In this document: positions 7,144 to 17,159 of the stretch, piece by piece
How the letters are laid out: each line of letters starts with the position of its first letter
How positions within the stretch are numbered: position 1 is the stretch's first letter
Assembly: GCA_029821735.1 (NCBI GenBank)
Contig: JALGSU010000020.1
Location: 62,001-126,000, forward strand
Reading direction: 5' to 3'
From: Candidatus Zipacnadia bacterium
GTDB taxonomy: Bacteria > Armatimonadota > Zipacnadia > Zipacnadales > UBA5352
DNA length: 64,000 bases
Notes under the pieces: generated by a model
Databases searched by the model: none
What the model was told of the DNA's origin: nothing
The model's input: only the letters and a program-made list of their open reading frames with translations
Program-made: the position numbers and the translations under genes

Positions 7144-8406
7144 TTGAAAGCTGAGCTAGTATCCGTTGGCACGGAGCTATTGCTCGGGGAAATCACCGAT
7201 ACCAACGCCGTCTATCTGTCTCAACACCTGGCCGAAATCGGCGTCGACGTCTTTTTCCGTCACACGGTCGGGGATAATCTGCAACGTATCGTATCGGTCT
7301 TCGAGCTGGCTCTCTCTCGATCAGATGTCATCATCATCTGCGGTGGCCTTGGCCCCACGCAGGACGATCTAACGCGTGAGGCAATAGCCAAAGTCACCGG
7401 CAGGCCTCTGAACGTCGACCCCGCCGCCGAGAAGCACCTTCGTGAGTTCTTCGCGGCCCGTAATCGTGTCCCCACGCCGAGCAACATCAAGCAGGCATCG
7501 GTGCCCGAAGGTGGGCAACTGCTCGACAACACCTGCGGCACCGCGCCCGGTGTGCTCGTGGAATACGAGGGCAAAGCGCTGATCGCCGTGCCCGGGCCGC
7601 CTCCGGAGATGCGCGAGATGTTCCAGTTGCAGGTCCTCCCGTGGCTGCTGCGCAAGCAGGGCGGGTACGCGACCATGCTGCGTTCGCGCATGCTGCGGCT
7701 GGCGGACATCGGCGAGTCGAATCTGGTAGACCTGATCCCCGACATCCTCGACGCGCAGGATACCACGACCGTGGCCCCCTACGCGTCGCCGGGCGAAGTG
7801 AAGCTACGCATCGCCACCAAAGCGGCCAGCGAGGACGAGGCCACCGAGGCGCTCGATGAGATGGAAGCGCGACTGCGCGAGCGGATAGGCCCGCACATCT
7901 ACGGGATCGACGATGAGATCATGGAGGTGGCGGTGGGCAGGCTGCTGGCCGAGCGCGGCGCGACCCTCGCCACCGCCGAAAGCTGTACGGGCGGGATGAT
8001 CGCCAGCCGGGTGACCGATGTGCCCGGGGCGTCGGAGTACTTCCTCGGCGGCATAGTCGCCTACAGTAACGAAATCAAGCAGCAGCTACTGGGCGTGCCT
8101 GAGCAGACACTGATCGACCATGGCGCGGTGAGTGAGGAATGCGCGCGTGCCATGGCCGAGGGAGCCCGGGCAGCCCACGGTGCCGACTGGGCAGTGGCCA
8201 CCACAGGCATCGCCGGGCCGGGTGGCGGGAGCGAGGACAAGCCTGTGGGGCTTGTGTACATCGCGGTCGCCGATGCCGAGGGCAGCGTCTGTCTGATGGG
8301 CAACTGGCCGGGCACCCGCGACCAGTTCAAGGCGCGCGTATCGCAGTATGCGCTGAACATGCTGCGCAAGCGAATACTGGGGATGGAGATCGAAGGCACA
8401 CTATGA
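7144..8406 (+). CDS. cinA: CinA-family protein (nicotinamide-nucleotide amidohydrolase / competence-damage protein)
   Basis: A 420-residue two-domain protein. The N-terminal molybdopterin-binding-like domain opens KAELVSVGTELLLGEITDTN and includes ICGGLGPTQDDLT (about 68-80). The C-terminal PncC domain has TAESCTGGMIASRVTDVPGASEYFLGGIVAYSNE and TGIAGPGGG. Known members hydrolyse NMN or ADP-ribose, recycling pyridine nucleotides in the cytoplasm; cinA-recA linkage is a classic competence and repair arrangement. The start is a TTG at 7144, judged by family alignment; an in-frame TTG at 7126 is an alternative, and no ATG is available. The stop overlaps the thpR start (ATGA), suggesting translational coupling. 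Confidence 0.9.
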   Translation: MKAELVSVGTELLLGEITDTNAVYLSQHLAEIGVDVFFRHTVGDNLQRIVSVFELALSRSDVIIICGGLGPTQDDLTREAIAKVTGRPLNVDPAAEKHLREFFAARNRVPTPSNIKQASVPEGGQLLDNTCGTAPGVLVEYEGKALIAVPGPPPEMREMFQLQVLPWLLRKQGGYATMLRSRMLRLADIGESNLVDLIPDILDAQDTTTVAPYASPGEVKLRIATKAASEDEATEALDEMEARLRERIGPHIYGIDDEIMEVAVGRLLAERGATLATAESCTGGMIASRVTDVPGASEYFLGGIVAYSNEIKQQLLGVPEQTLIDHGAVSEECARAMAEGARAAHGADWAVATTGIAGPGGGSEDKPVGLVYIAVADAEGSVCLMGNWPGTRDQFKARVSQYALNMLRKRILGMEIEGTL

Positions 8407-8990
8407 GCCCGGCGGCGAGCTTGCGGCTGTTCTTCGCCGCGCCACTGGCCGACGAGCTGCGGGCCACTGCGACGCACTTGCAGCGGGAACTGGCCGAGCA
8501 TACCGGCAAGCTGCGGGTGAAGTGGGTCGAAGCGCAAAACCTGCACGTGACGCTGAAGTTCGTGGGAGACGCGCCGGCCGCGCGGCTGGCGGAGTTCGTG
8601 GCAACGGCGGAAGCGGTGGCGAGAGACACCGCTCCCTTCAGCGTTCAGTATCGCGGCGTCGGGTGTTTCGCGCGGCGCGGCGTGCCGGGGCCGATCTGGC
8701 TGGGGATGAGTGAGGGCGCCGGAGAGTTGGGTGCGCTCGCGGCGAGGCTGGATGGGGCGCTGGTCGCAGTTGGCCTGACCGAGGCCGAGCGGCGGCCGTT
8801 CGCTGCACACCTGACACTGGGGCGGGTAAAGGACGGACGCGACGGCGAGGAACTGATGGCCGCCATCAGGCGGCTGGACGCCAAGCCGATCGGCGAACAA
8901 ATGATGCAGGGCTTCTCGCTGATAAGCAGTGAGTTGACACACAGCGGGCCGATTCACACGGAGCGAGCGGTCGTCAAGCTCGGGGGATAG
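8403..8990 (+). CDS. thpR: RNA 2',3'-cyclic phosphodiesterase (LigT/ThpR)
   Basis: A 195-residue member of the 2H phosphoesterase family. Both signature motifs are present: HVTLKFVG (about 44-51) and HLTLGRVK (about 137-144), whose histidines and threonines form the active site that opens 2',3'-cyclic phosphates on RNA ends. The opening RLFFAAPLADELR is typical. The ATG at 8403 overlaps the cinA stop by four bases, so expression is likely coupled to cinA. Linkage of thpR with cinA and recA is common in GC-rich bacteria and fits an operon for nucleic acid maintenance. Confidence 0.9.
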   Translation: MSPAASLRLFFAAPLADELRATATHLQRELAEHTGKLRVKWVEAQNLHVTLKFVGDAPAARLAEFVATAEAVARDTAPFSVQYRGVGCFARRGVPGPIWLGMSEGAGELGALAARLDGALVAVGLTEAERRPFAAHLTLGRVKDGRDGEELMAAIRRLDAKPIGEQMMQGFSLISSELTHSGPIHTERAVVKLGG

Positions 8991-9086
8991 GACAGCACAC
9001 GCAGAAACGAGAGCAGCAGCCGTAACGACAGGCAGCAACGACGAGCGTGGCACAAGACTTAGTGACAGTAGAGGGGGCTTCACCTG

Positions 9087-10187
<1,101 letters not shown>

Positions 10188-10238
10188 GGGGAGGGCCACA
10201 CCACAGCGAACGCTGCTGCCCCGGTTTGGGCGGCGCAG

Positions 10239-10745
10239 GTGAGAGGTGCACAATTGTCGGGGCAGGGGCGGATCGATCCAGAAGTTGCTGAAGCGAAGCG
10301 CGCTGCCGTGAAGCTTCTGGCTGCCCGGGCGAGGCCGCGGAAGTATCTGGAGCAGCGGCTGAGGAAGCGTGGGCTTCCCGATGCCGCAATACAGTCGGCT
10401 TTGGACGCGCTGGAAGGAGCCGGCTACGTGGACGACGAGAAGTATGCGCGGGACCGCATTGAGGGGATATTGCGCAAGGGGAAGCAGTGGGGGCGTGCTC
10501 TGACCAGCAAGCTCATTGCTGATGGCATAGGGTCAGAGTTGGCGGAGACGGCGGTCGCCGAGCGACTTGCGGATGAGGACCAGAGGGAATGGGCGTGCGA
10601 GGTGGCCCGCGAGCGAATTGAGAAGATGAAGACGTCTGAACCCGAGAGTACACGCCGGAAACTCAGCAGCTATCTGATGCGCCGCGGCTTCACTCATGGA
10701 GCTGTCATCGCCGCGGTCGAGGAGGCGGAGCCAGAGTCGTACTGA
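10239..10745 (+). CDS. recX: Regulatory protein RecX
   Basis: About 163-168 residues with the tandem three-helix repeats of RecX: AAVKLLAARARPRKYLEQRLRKRGLPDAAIQSALDALEGAGYVDDEKYARD and a C-terminal repeat ending KLSSYLMRRGFTHGAVIAAVEEA. RecX binds the RecA filament and limits its extension. The position just after recA supports the call. The frame opens at GTG 10239; a TTG at 10254 with GAGAGGTG five bases upstream has the better ribosome binding site and may be the true start. Confidence 0.9.
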   Translation: MRGAQLSGQGRIDPEVAEAKRAAVKLLAARARPRKYLEQRLRKRGLPDAAIQSALDALEGAGYVDDEKYARDRIEGILRKGKQWGRALTSKLIADGIGSELAETAVAERLADEDQREWACEVARERIEKMKTSEPESTRRKLSSYLMRRGFTHGAVIAAVEEAEPESY

Positions 10746-10794
10746 GACACCATGAAGCCGTATCGAGCGCTGAATTCGGAGGTGGCGCACTACA

Positions 10795-12354
10795 GTGCCT
10801 ACCGATAACAATATATACGCATGGATACTACCGGTAATTGTCGCTATAGCGTCATTCGTCGCAGCCTGGCTCATGTACCGATCCAAGATACAGAGCGCGC
10901 ACCAGTTGATCGAGGAAGACCGGCAGGAAGCGGCAAAGCTCAAGGAAAGTGCGAAGGAAGAGATAGACGCCGAGCGCCGCGAACTGAAACTCGCCGCCAA
11001 AGAGGAGGCCCTGCAACTCCGGGATCAGGTGGAGCGCGAGGTTAAGGGGCAGCGGGAGGAAGTCGAGAAGGCGAAGCGGCGGATAGAGGAGCGCGAGGAC
11101 CGTATCGAGCGCACCGGCACAGAACTGGAAAATCGCGCGGACAACCTGACTAAGAAGGAAACCGCCCTCGCGGCGAAAGAAGAGCAGATCGACGAGTTGG
11201 TGGCCGAGCAGAACCAGGAACTGCAGCGCGTGGCCGGACTGACCGAAACTGAGGCCAAGCAGATTCTGCTCAGCAATGTGGAGTCAGAGATCACCCAGGA
11301 CGCCAACAACATGGTGCGTCAGATCCTGGCCAAGGCGCAGGAAGAGGCAGACCGCAAGGCCAGTGACATCGTGACGGTGGCGATCCAGCGTTGCGCAGTG
11401 GACCATACCGCTGAGACGACCGTCTCAGTGGTGCCGCTGCCGAGCGACGATATGAAGGGCCGCATCATCGGCCGCGAGGGCCGGAATATCCGGGCCTTCG
11501 AGCAGGTGACGGGCGTCGACTTGATCGTCGACGATACGCCCGAGGCGGTAGTCATATCGGCCTTCGACCCGATCCGGCGCGAGGTGGCTCGCCTGTCACT
11601 GGAGTCGCTGATTTCGGACGGTCGGATCCACCCCGGGCGGATTGAGGAGACGGTGGAGCGGGCGCGCAAGGAAATCGAGGAGAAGAGCCGGGAGGCCGGC
11701 GAGCAGGCGACCTTCGAGACGGGCGTCACGGGCCTGCACCCGGAGCTGGTGCGACTTCTCGGCAAGCTGCGCTACCGGACCAGTTACGGGCAGAACTGCC
11801 TGAAGCACTCGATCGAGGTGGCGCACCTTTCAGGCGCCATGGCGGGCGAGGCGGGCACACGCGTGGCGATCGCACGGCGCGCGGGCCTGCTGCACGACAT
11901 CGGCAAGGCGGTGGACTTCGAGCGCGACGGTTCGCACGCCGCGATCGGCATGGAACTTGCGCGCAGCCGCCAGGAGCCCGAAGCGATCGTGCACGCGATT
12001 GCGGCCCACCACGAAGAGATCCCGATGGAATCTCCGGAGGCCTTCATCGTGCAGGCTGCGGACGCCATCTCGGCGTCACGACCGGGCGCGCGGCGTGAGA
12101 CGCTGGAGACGTACATCAAGCGCCTTGAGGGCTTGGAGACGATTGCTACGAGCTTCGAGGGTGTGGATAAGTGCTACGCGATCCAGGCGGGCCGGGAGCT
12201 GCGAGTGATGGTCAAGCCCGACCGCGTGGACGACCGGGAAGCGCACAGGCTGGCCAAGCAGATGGCCGAGCGCATCCAAAGCGAGATGGAATACCCCGGC
12301 CAAATCAGGGTAACCGTCATTCGCGAGACACGGTCGGTGGAATACGCGCAGTAG
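10795..12354 (+). CDS. rny: Ribonuclease Y
   Basis: A 519-residue RNase Y: one N-terminal membrane helix (about 8-27), a long charged coiled coil (about 30-190), a KH domain with [29 protein letters not shown] (about 225-253) and an HD domain with the metal ligands in [27 protein letters not shown] and QAADAIS. It is the membrane-anchored endoribonuclease that starts mRNA decay in many bacteria lacking RNase E. The start is GTG at 10795 with CGGAGGTGG upstream. The order rny-ymdB-spoVS downstream of recA matches Bacillus subtilis. The intergenic region after it is highly structured. Confidence 0.97.
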   Translation: MPTDNNIYAWILPVIVAIASFVAAWLMYRSKIQSAHQLIEEDRQEAAKLKESAKEEIDAERRELKLAAKEEALQLRDQVEREVKGQREEVEKAKRRIEEREDRIERTGTELENRADNLTKKETALAAKEEQIDELVAEQNQELQRVAGLTETEAKQILLSNVESEITQDANNMVRQILAKAQEEADRKASDIVTVAIQRCAVDHTAETTVSVVPLPSDDMKGRIIGREGRNIRAFEQVTGVDLIVDDTPEAVVISAFDPIRREVARLSLESLISDGRIHPGRIEETVERARKEIEEKSREAGEQATFETGVTGLHPELVRLLGKLRYRTSYGQNCLKHSIEVAHLSGAMAGEAGTRVAIARRAGLLHDIGKAVDFERDGSHAAIGMELARSRQEPEAIVHAIAAHHEEIPMESPEAFIVQAADAISASRPGARRETLETYIKRLEGLETIATSFEGVDKCYAIQAGRELRVMVKPDRVDDREAHRLAKQMAERIQSEMEYPGQIRVTVIRETRSVEYAQ

Positions 12355-12396
12355 GGCGGGCAACCGCGCTCATGCGCGCAATACGCACACTACTCG

Positions 12397-12467
12397 GGCC
12401 GGGCGGAGACAGCCAACCAGTCTCTGACCCGGCCTGATGCGTACAAAGCGCCCGGTCAACCGGGCGC
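12397..12467 (+). promoter_or_regulatory. Two consecutive RNA hairpins between rny and ymdB
   Basis: The first hairpin pairs GGCCGGG (12397-12403) with CCCGGCC (12428-12434) and continues with GAGAC (12406-12410) and GTCTC (12420-12424) around a nine-base loop. The second pairs GCGCCCGGT (12448-12456) with ACCGGGCGC (12459-12467). Neither is followed by a T run, so they are more likely RNA processing or stability elements than terminators. The second lies just upstream of the ymdB ribosome binding region. Confidence 0.5.
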
Positions 12468-12487
12468 GATGGAGAGTCGGGACAGTC

Positions 12488-13279
12488 ATGAAAGTTCTGC
12501 ATGTGGGCGACGTGGTCGGCAAACTCGGGCGCAAGGCCGTAAGGATGGTCATGCCCGACCTGATCGACGAGCATGCCCCGGACCTGATCATCATCAACGG
12601 TGAGAACGCGGCTGGCGGCACGGGCATCAGCCGATCAACGGCGGAGGAACTCTTCGCGACCGGCGCCGGCTGCATTACCACCGGCAACCACGTCTGGGCG
12701 CAGCGCGAAGCGCTCACGTTGCTGGAAGAGGACCGCGATATCCTGCGGCCGGCGAATTATCCGCCCGGTGCGCCAGGGGTCGGCGCGGGGCTATTCGAGA
12801 CGCGCACCGGCACCGGGGCGCAGGTGGGCGTCATCAACCTGTCGGGCCGCGTGTTCATGCACGAGATGGACTGCCCTTTCCAGGTGGCTGACATCGAAGT
12901 GGAGGCCCTGGCCGAGCACACGAAGATCATTATCGTGGACTTCCACGCCGAGGCCACCAGCGAGAAGCAGGCATTGGCGCGATACCTCGACGGGCGCGTC
13001 TCGGCCGTGCTGGGGACGCACACCCATGTGCAGACAGCGGATGAGCAGGTGCTGGCTGAGGGTACCGCGTTCATGGCGGATGTGGGCATGACGGGGGCCC
13101 GAGACAGCATTATCGGGGTGCGGCCGGAGACCGTTCTGCCGCGGTTCTTGACGCAAATGCCGCAGCGTTTCAAGCCGCCCGACAGCGGTCCGAGCTTCTT
13201 CTGCGGCGCGGTCGTGGACATTGACGAGGAGACCGGGAAGGCGCGCGGGATCGTGCGCATCAGGCGTGATATCGCCTGA
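12488..13279 (+). CDS. ymdB: YmdB-family metallophosphoesterase (2',3'-cyclic nucleotide phosphodiesterase)
   Basis: A 263-residue TIGR00282-type protein: MKVLHVGDVVGKLGRKAV, then IINGENAAGG (metal-binding Asn-Glu region), TTGNHVWA, IIVDFHAEATSEKQA and GTHTHVQTADE, which give the dinuclear metal ligands Asp, Glu, Asn and His. In B. subtilis YmdB hydrolyses 2',3'-cyclic nucleotides and influences biofilm and motility choices; it sits directly after rny there as here. The ATG at 12488 is where the family starts; the frame opens earlier at 12437, but that part would lie in the hairpins. It is likely cotranscribed with rny. Confidence 0.92.
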   Translation: MKVLHVGDVVGKLGRKAVRMVMPDLIDEHAPDLIIINGENAAGGTGISRSTAEELFATGAGCITTGNHVWAQREALTLLEEDRDILRPANYPPGAPGVGAGLFETRTGTGAQVGVINLSGRVFMHEMDCPFQVADIEVEALAEHTKIIIVDFHAEATSEKQALARYLDGRVSAVLGTHTHVQTADEQVLAEGTAFMADVGMTGARDSIIGVRPETVLPRFLTQMPQRFKPPDSGPSFFCGAVVDIDEETGKARGIVRIRRDIA

Positions 13280-13320
13280 GACGGCCGCTGAGGATGTTCG
13301 CAACAAGTTCGCTTTCGGTC

Positions 13321-13349
13321 TTGATTAAGTCTTGACATACGGGTAACAT
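13321..13349 (+). promoter_or_regulatory. Possible promoter for spoVS
   Basis: TTGATT (13321-13326) and TAACAT (13344-13349) are separated by 17 bases, four of six consensus matches each. A TTGACA at 13332 lacks a -10 partner at proper distance. The leader to the GTG at 13453 would be about 95 bases. Confidence 0.35.
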
Positions 13350-13452
13350 ACGCGTGGCCCGACCACGTGCCGGCTGGAGTCGGCGCCACAGGACCAGATA
13401 TTGCACACCATCGCTGATCACGCGGCACTAACAATGCAGCAAGGGGGCACCC

Positions 13453-13722
13453 GTGGGCGATATACTTCGCGTAGGTTCGGGTTCTGACCCGAATAAGGTC
13501 GCAGGGGCACTGGCCGGAACCATCCGCGAGCACGACCAGGCGGAGATACAGACGGTCGGCGCCGGCGCGCTCAATCAGGCCGTAAAGGCAATAGCTATCG
13601 CCCGGGGGTTCTTGGCACCGAGCGGGATAGAGTTGGTCTGCTGGCCGTCCTTTATCGACATAGAGATCGATGGCAATGAGCGCACGGCGATCAGACTCTC
13701 CGTCCGTAAACGAGACGCCTAA
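13453..13722 (+). CDS. spoVS: Stage V sporulation protein S homologue
   Basis: An 89-residue Alba-like protein that matches SpoVS almost end to end: LRVGSGSDPNKVAGALAG, then VGAGALNQAVKAIAIARGF and LVCWPSFIDIEIDGNERTAIRLSV. In Bacillus it is needed for stage V of sporulation; homologues occur in many non-sporulating phyla, where a nucleic-acid-binding regulatory role is assumed. The start is GTG with AAGGGGG upstream. It lies 173 bases after ymdB, probably with its own promoter, and is closed by a clear terminator. Confidence 0.95.
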   Translation: MGDILRVGSGSDPNKVAGALAGTIREHDQAEIQTVGAGALNQAVKAIAIARGFLAPSGIELVCWPSFIDIEIDGNERTAIRLSVRKRDA

Positions 13723-13747
13723 GCGCATTAGGGCACTGCGGAATCAG

Positions 13748-13775
13748 GCCTCCGGCACAACGCCGGGGGCTTTTT
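13748..13775 (+). terminator. Rho-independent terminator after spoVS
   Basis: The stem GCCTCCGGC (13748-13756) pairs with GCCGGGGGC (13762-13770), with one G-T wobble, around a five-base loop, and five T follow. Confidence 0.85.
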
Positions 13776-13803
13776 CGTGCACAGAATCACGGGAGGGATG
13801 ATC

Positions 13804-14802
13804 GTGGAGAAGATTACCGCCGGCGTCTTGGGCCTCGGGAGCATGGGGACGGGGTGGCACTGTGATACTCTGCATCGGTTGGAGCAGTTCGACCTGGTCG
13901 CTGGCTCAGACCCCTCGGCCGAGCGTCGGGCTATCTGCGAGGAGCAGTATGGCCTGACCGGCCACGAGAGCTTCGACGAGATGCTCGCGCGCGACGACCT
14001 CGACGTGATCACGATCGCCACGCCCTCGGCCATGCACCGTGACCACGTTATTCAGGCGCTGGAAGCGGGCAAGAACGTTGTATGCGAAAAGCCCCTGTGC
14101 ATGGACTTGGCGGAGTGCGATGAACTCATCGCGGCCGCCGAGCGCACCGGGATGATGCTGTCGGCTTACCAGAACCGGCGCTGGGATGCCGACCAGTTGT
14201 CGGCACTCGAAACCGTTCGGTCCGGCGTGCTGGGGGACATCTTCTTCACCAAGCAGGTGTCGATGAGCTACTCGCCGATCATGCGCGTGTATGGCGTGAA
14301 GGAGTTCCGGCCCCAGTGGCGCGCGGAGAAGAAGTATGGCGGGGGACTGCTGTATGACTTCGGACCACATCGGATCGACCAGCTTCTGCAACTGCTGGAC
14401 TGGCCGGCTGTCCGGGACGTCTACTGCGACCTGAAGAGCTGTGTGTGGAGCGACGAGGTCGACGATTACTGCATGGTGGTCATCCGCTTCGAGAACGGAA
14501 TCACCTCGCATGTCGAGACGACAACAGTTGCGCGACTGGGGATGGGCGGGACGGTCATCGCTGGACGCGACGCGACCTACATGGACGGAACGATCAAGTC
14601 CGGTGAGGGCGATGACCAACCGGAGACTGCGGCGGTGGAGATCGAGCGAGACTGGGACGCATTCTACCGCAATATCCACGCACACCTGACTGCGGGCGAG
14701 GCCCTGGCAGTGCCGCTGCAGCAGACTCGGCAGATGATCGCGATCATCGACGCGGCGCTGCGCAGCGCCGCGAGCGGGCAAGTGGTTTCACTGGGCGAGT
14801 GA
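13804..14802 (+). CDS. Gfo/Idh/MocA-family oxidoreductase
   Basis: A 332-residue NAD(P)-dependent sugar or inositol dehydrogenase-type protein. The Rossmann fold opens ITAGVLGLGSMGTGWHCDTL and carries the cofactor-adjacent motif VVCEKPLCM (about 91-99), whose Lys is catalytic in the family. The C-terminal alpha/beta domain includes GGGLLYDFGPHRIDQLLQL with the substrate-contact Asp/His. Substrate not predictable. GTG at 13804 was chosen because GGGAGGG lies seven bases upstream; the ATG at 13798 is too close to it and the GTG at 13777 sits in the spoVS terminator tail. Confidence 0.85.
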   Translation: MEKITAGVLGLGSMGTGWHCDTLHRLEQFDLVAGSDPSAERRAICEEQYGLTGHESFDEMLARDDLDVITIATPSAMHRDHVIQALEAGKNVVCEKPLCMDLAECDELIAAAERTGMMLSAYQNRRWDADQLSALETVRSGVLGDIFFTKQVSMSYSPIMRVYGVKEFRPQWRAEKKYGGGLLYDFGPHRIDQLLQLLDWPAVRDVYCDLKSCVWSDEVDDYCMVVIRFENGITSHVETTTVARLGMGGTVIAGRDATYMDGTIKSGEGDDQPETAAVEIERDWDAFYRNIHAHLTAGEALAVPLQQTRQMIAIIDAALRSAASGQVVSLGE

Positions 14803-14828
14803 TCCGCGAGGCGCAGGCACGTAACCAG

Positions 14829-14844
14829 AAGTAAGCGCTTACTT
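14829..14844. promoter_or_regulatory. Perfect 16-bp palindrome, LacI-family-type operator
   Basis: AAGTAAGCGCTTACTT is its own reverse complement. The central AAGCGCTT matches the pattern of LacI/PurR/CcpA-type sites. It lies 26 bases upstream of a TATAAT box (14870-14875), so a bound repressor would cover the -35 region. No LacI-type regulator gene is seen in the window. Confidence 0.55.
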
Positions 14845-14869
14845 AAGCTTTTGTGAAGGATACCGAGGG

Positions 14870-14875
14870 TATAAT
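14870..14875 (+). promoter_or_regulatory. Consensus -10 box with long leader for the 15056 gene
   Basis: A full TATAAT is present; the -35 region overlaps the palindrome and is weak, which suits a regulated promoter. The leader to the GTG at 15056 would be about 175 bases. It contains a small hairpin, GGCCC (14903) with GGGCC (14913), but no riboswitch that I recognise. Confidence 0.4.
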
Positions 14876-15055
14876 AGAGAAAGATCATCCGGTAGCGCTG
14901 GCGGCCCGCTTTGGGCCATATTGAGCCATCTATACGCATGGAGAGTGGGTCCCGGAACGGCCTAAACACGTCCCCGCGGGCCGAACGGGATTGTAGAGAG
15001 CGGCATTATCTGCTAAGATTGCTGAAGTCTCACCACGAATCCGGAGGCAGCATCA

Positions 15056-15571
15056 GTGAGCCGCAACGGCAAAGAACCCCTTGAGGAGTTCGAGGGAGAC
15101 CTCGAAATATTACTCGCAGACCGCCGCCACCCGGCGGAGCGGCGCATCAGGTTCGGTAACTTGCGCTGTGAGATGACTGAGAACGAGGATGGCAACGGCA
15201 AGCAGGTCAACGCAGCTGTGGTCTATGAGACGCCGGGCGGTTCGACCACGCAGATCAACGTCATCTACGACGAGGCAGCCGGAACCTTCAGCTACCTCAG
15301 CGGCGACCTGACCGAGACGGTCACCTGCGAGGACCCCGACGCGGTCATGTGCATGATCCGAGAGCACGCGGACCAGATCCCCGCCAAGCGCCTGAACGCC
15401 CTGTGCAACCAGATCGACGCATGGATGGCCGAAGGCAAGACTCGCCAGGAGATGTTCGGCGAACTCAACAAGCTCCTACAGACCGAGTTCCTCGGCGGCA
15501 GGATCGCGAACGACGAGTTGAAGGCCGGTATCCAGCACATCGTCAGGCACCACGCGCGTCAGGTGAGTTAG
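15056..15571 (+). CDS. Conserved-looking protein of unknown function
   Basis: A 171-residue, acidic, soluble protein. The first half is beta-rich (EFEGDLEILLADRRHPAERRIRFGNLRCEMT, then AAVVYETPGGSTTQINVIYDEAAGTFSYL). The second half is helical (ALCNQIDAWMAEGKTRQEMFGELNKLL). No signal, membrane segment or catalytic motif is seen, and I do not recognise a family. The start is GTG with CGGAGGC upstream. The gene stands alone between a palindrome-controlled promoter (14829-14875) and a terminator (15597), so it is probably monocistronic and regulated, which argues for a real and specific role. Confidence 0.7.
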   Translation: MSRNGKEPLEEFEGDLEILLADRRHPAERRIRFGNLRCEMTENEDGNGKQVNAAVVYETPGGSTTQINVIYDEAAGTFSYLSGDLTETVTCEDPDAVMCMIREHADQIPAKRLNALCNQIDAWMAEGKTRQEMFGELNKLLQTEFLGGRIANDELKAGIQHIVRHHARQVS

Positions 15572-15596
15572 CGGCAGTCACACCGCACCCACTGGA

Positions 15597-15625
15597 CCCG
15601 TCAGCCGGGCGCTGGCGGGTTTTTT
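15597..15625 (+). terminator. Rho-independent terminator after the 15056 gene
   Basis: CCCGTCAGC (15597-15605) pairs with GCTGGCGGG (15611-15619), with one G-T wobble, around CGGGC, followed by six T. Confidence 0.85.
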
Positions 15626-15770
15626 CGTGCTCGGATTCCGGGTACACCGGGGCCCTCAAGAGGAGGAGCCAAGCAGGCCGAGGGAGAATTGGATATGTCC
15701 TCCGCTGACAGCGGCAGCTCAAGATAATCCCAATACGGGCCCCGGTCGGGGTCCGGCAGAAAGAGGTTAG

Positions 15771-17077
15771 ATGACAATGGCACAGATGAAACTGGTGGCG
15801 CCCCAGACACTCCCGCCGCTCGACCCGGATTTCAAGCCGGCCGTGCTGGCAAACCGCGCGTTCGTGCAGGCTGTTCAGGACTCCGGCGGCGGCGTGCCGC
15901 TGAAGATCGCACTGGAACGCGGCGACGGGTCGGTCACGGTTTTCGAGACCGTGGCTTTTGCGCCGGACTCCCCGGAGGCTGGCCAGAACCTGATGTATGC
16001 CGAGCGTCTCGTGAAATTTCTCCTCTGGGCCCGCGGTGGTTACAAGGTCATCATCGGCGGCAGTGAGCAGATAGCGAACCACCTCAAGGCTGTCTACGCG
16101 CCCGACGGCGCGCGCGCCTTCGATTACGACTTCATGGGCGGCGTGTATGAGAAGACCTTCGAGGTCGTCGGCTGCTCCGTCGACGAGTGTCCCGACGCGA
16201 ACGACACCACCATGGCGCTTGGCCGACACCTCGATGGCAACCGGATTGGCTTCGATCTCGGCGCATCCGACCGCAAGACCTCCGCGGTCATCAACGGTGA
16301 GTCGGTCTTCGAGGAAGAGATCCCGTGGGACCCCAAGAACATGGCGGACCCAAGCTACCACTACGAGGGGATCATGCACTCGATCAAGCGTGCGGCGGAG
16401 CATCTGCCGAGCGTCGACGCCATTGGCGGCTCGTCGGCAGGCGTGTGGATCAACTCGCGCGTGCTGGTCGCCTCGCTCTTCCGGTCGGTGCCCCGCGACC
16501 AGTTCGACGCCGGGGTCAAGGACATCATGCTACGGGTCGGTGAAGAGATGGGCGTGCCGATCATCGTCGCCAACGACGGCGAAGTCACAGCCCTCGCGGG
16601 CTCGATGAGTCTCGAGACCAACGGTGTGCTCGGCGTCGCCATGGGCTCGTCGGAGGCGGTCGGTTACGTGACGCAGGACGGGAACATCACCGGCTGGCTC
16701 AACGAGCTGGCTTTCGCGCCGGTTGACTACAACCCCGGCGCGCCCGACGACGAGTGGTCCGGCGATATCGGCTGCGGCGCGCTCTACTTCTCGCAGCAGT
16801 GCGTGGGGCGGCTGGCGCCGGTGGCGGGCATCGAGAGCGAGAACCTGGACGACCTGCCAGTGCTGCTCGAGGAGGTCCAGGCGCTGCACTCCGCCGGTGA
16901 CGAGCGCGCGGTCAAGATCTTCCAGACGATGGGCGTGTATCTGGGCTACTCGATCGCGCGATCCTCGCGGGCGAGTTCCCCGAGCTCGACGCGAAGCTCA
17001 CGGTGATGCTGCCGAGCGAGCGGCTGCGGCGCGTGGGCCAGGCTATCGCAGCGGCAAGCCTGCCGGAACTGGGGTAG
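15771..17077 (+). pseudogene. ROK/ASKHA-type sugar kinase-like protein, broken by an internal deletion
   Basis: The frame encodes 411 residues with the ASKHA fold: the phosphate-1 motif IGFDLGASDRKTSAV (about 164-178), GGSSAGVWINSR, VANDGEVTALAG, and GVLGVAMGSSEAVGYV. This suggests a hexokinase- or ROK-like sugar kinase. After GVYLGYSIA the frame turns to a Ser/Arg-rich nonsense tail ending at 17006. In another frame a plausible family C-terminus, ILAGEFPELDAKLTVMLPSE and on to AIAAASLPELG, runs to 17077. A conserved segment of perhaps 35-45 codons (inferred from general family memory) appears missing at about 16955, inside the palindrome GATCGCGCGATC. ATG at 15771 has AAAGAGG upstream. Confidence 0.7.
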
Positions 17078-17105
17078 GCAGCGGCTTAATCAGGCGAGCA
17101 AATCA

Positions 17106-17137
17106 AACGGGCCGGCCCCAACTGGGGCCGGCCCGTT
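17106..17137. terminator. Bidirectional terminator between convergent genes
   Basis: A perfect 14-bp stem (17106-17119 with 17124-17137) closes the loop AACT. It lies between the kinase and the DUF4838 gene, whose 3' ends face each other. The T-rich flank is better on the minus strand (TTTGATTT). Confidence 0.75.
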
Positions 17138-17159
17138 GCGTATGGCGAGGGAGTGCGGC

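Noticed and set aside
14876-15055. A riboswitch (for example cyclic di-GMP) in the long leader of the 15056 gene
   Set aside because: The conserved receptor loops of known classes are not found; only one small hairpin is evident.
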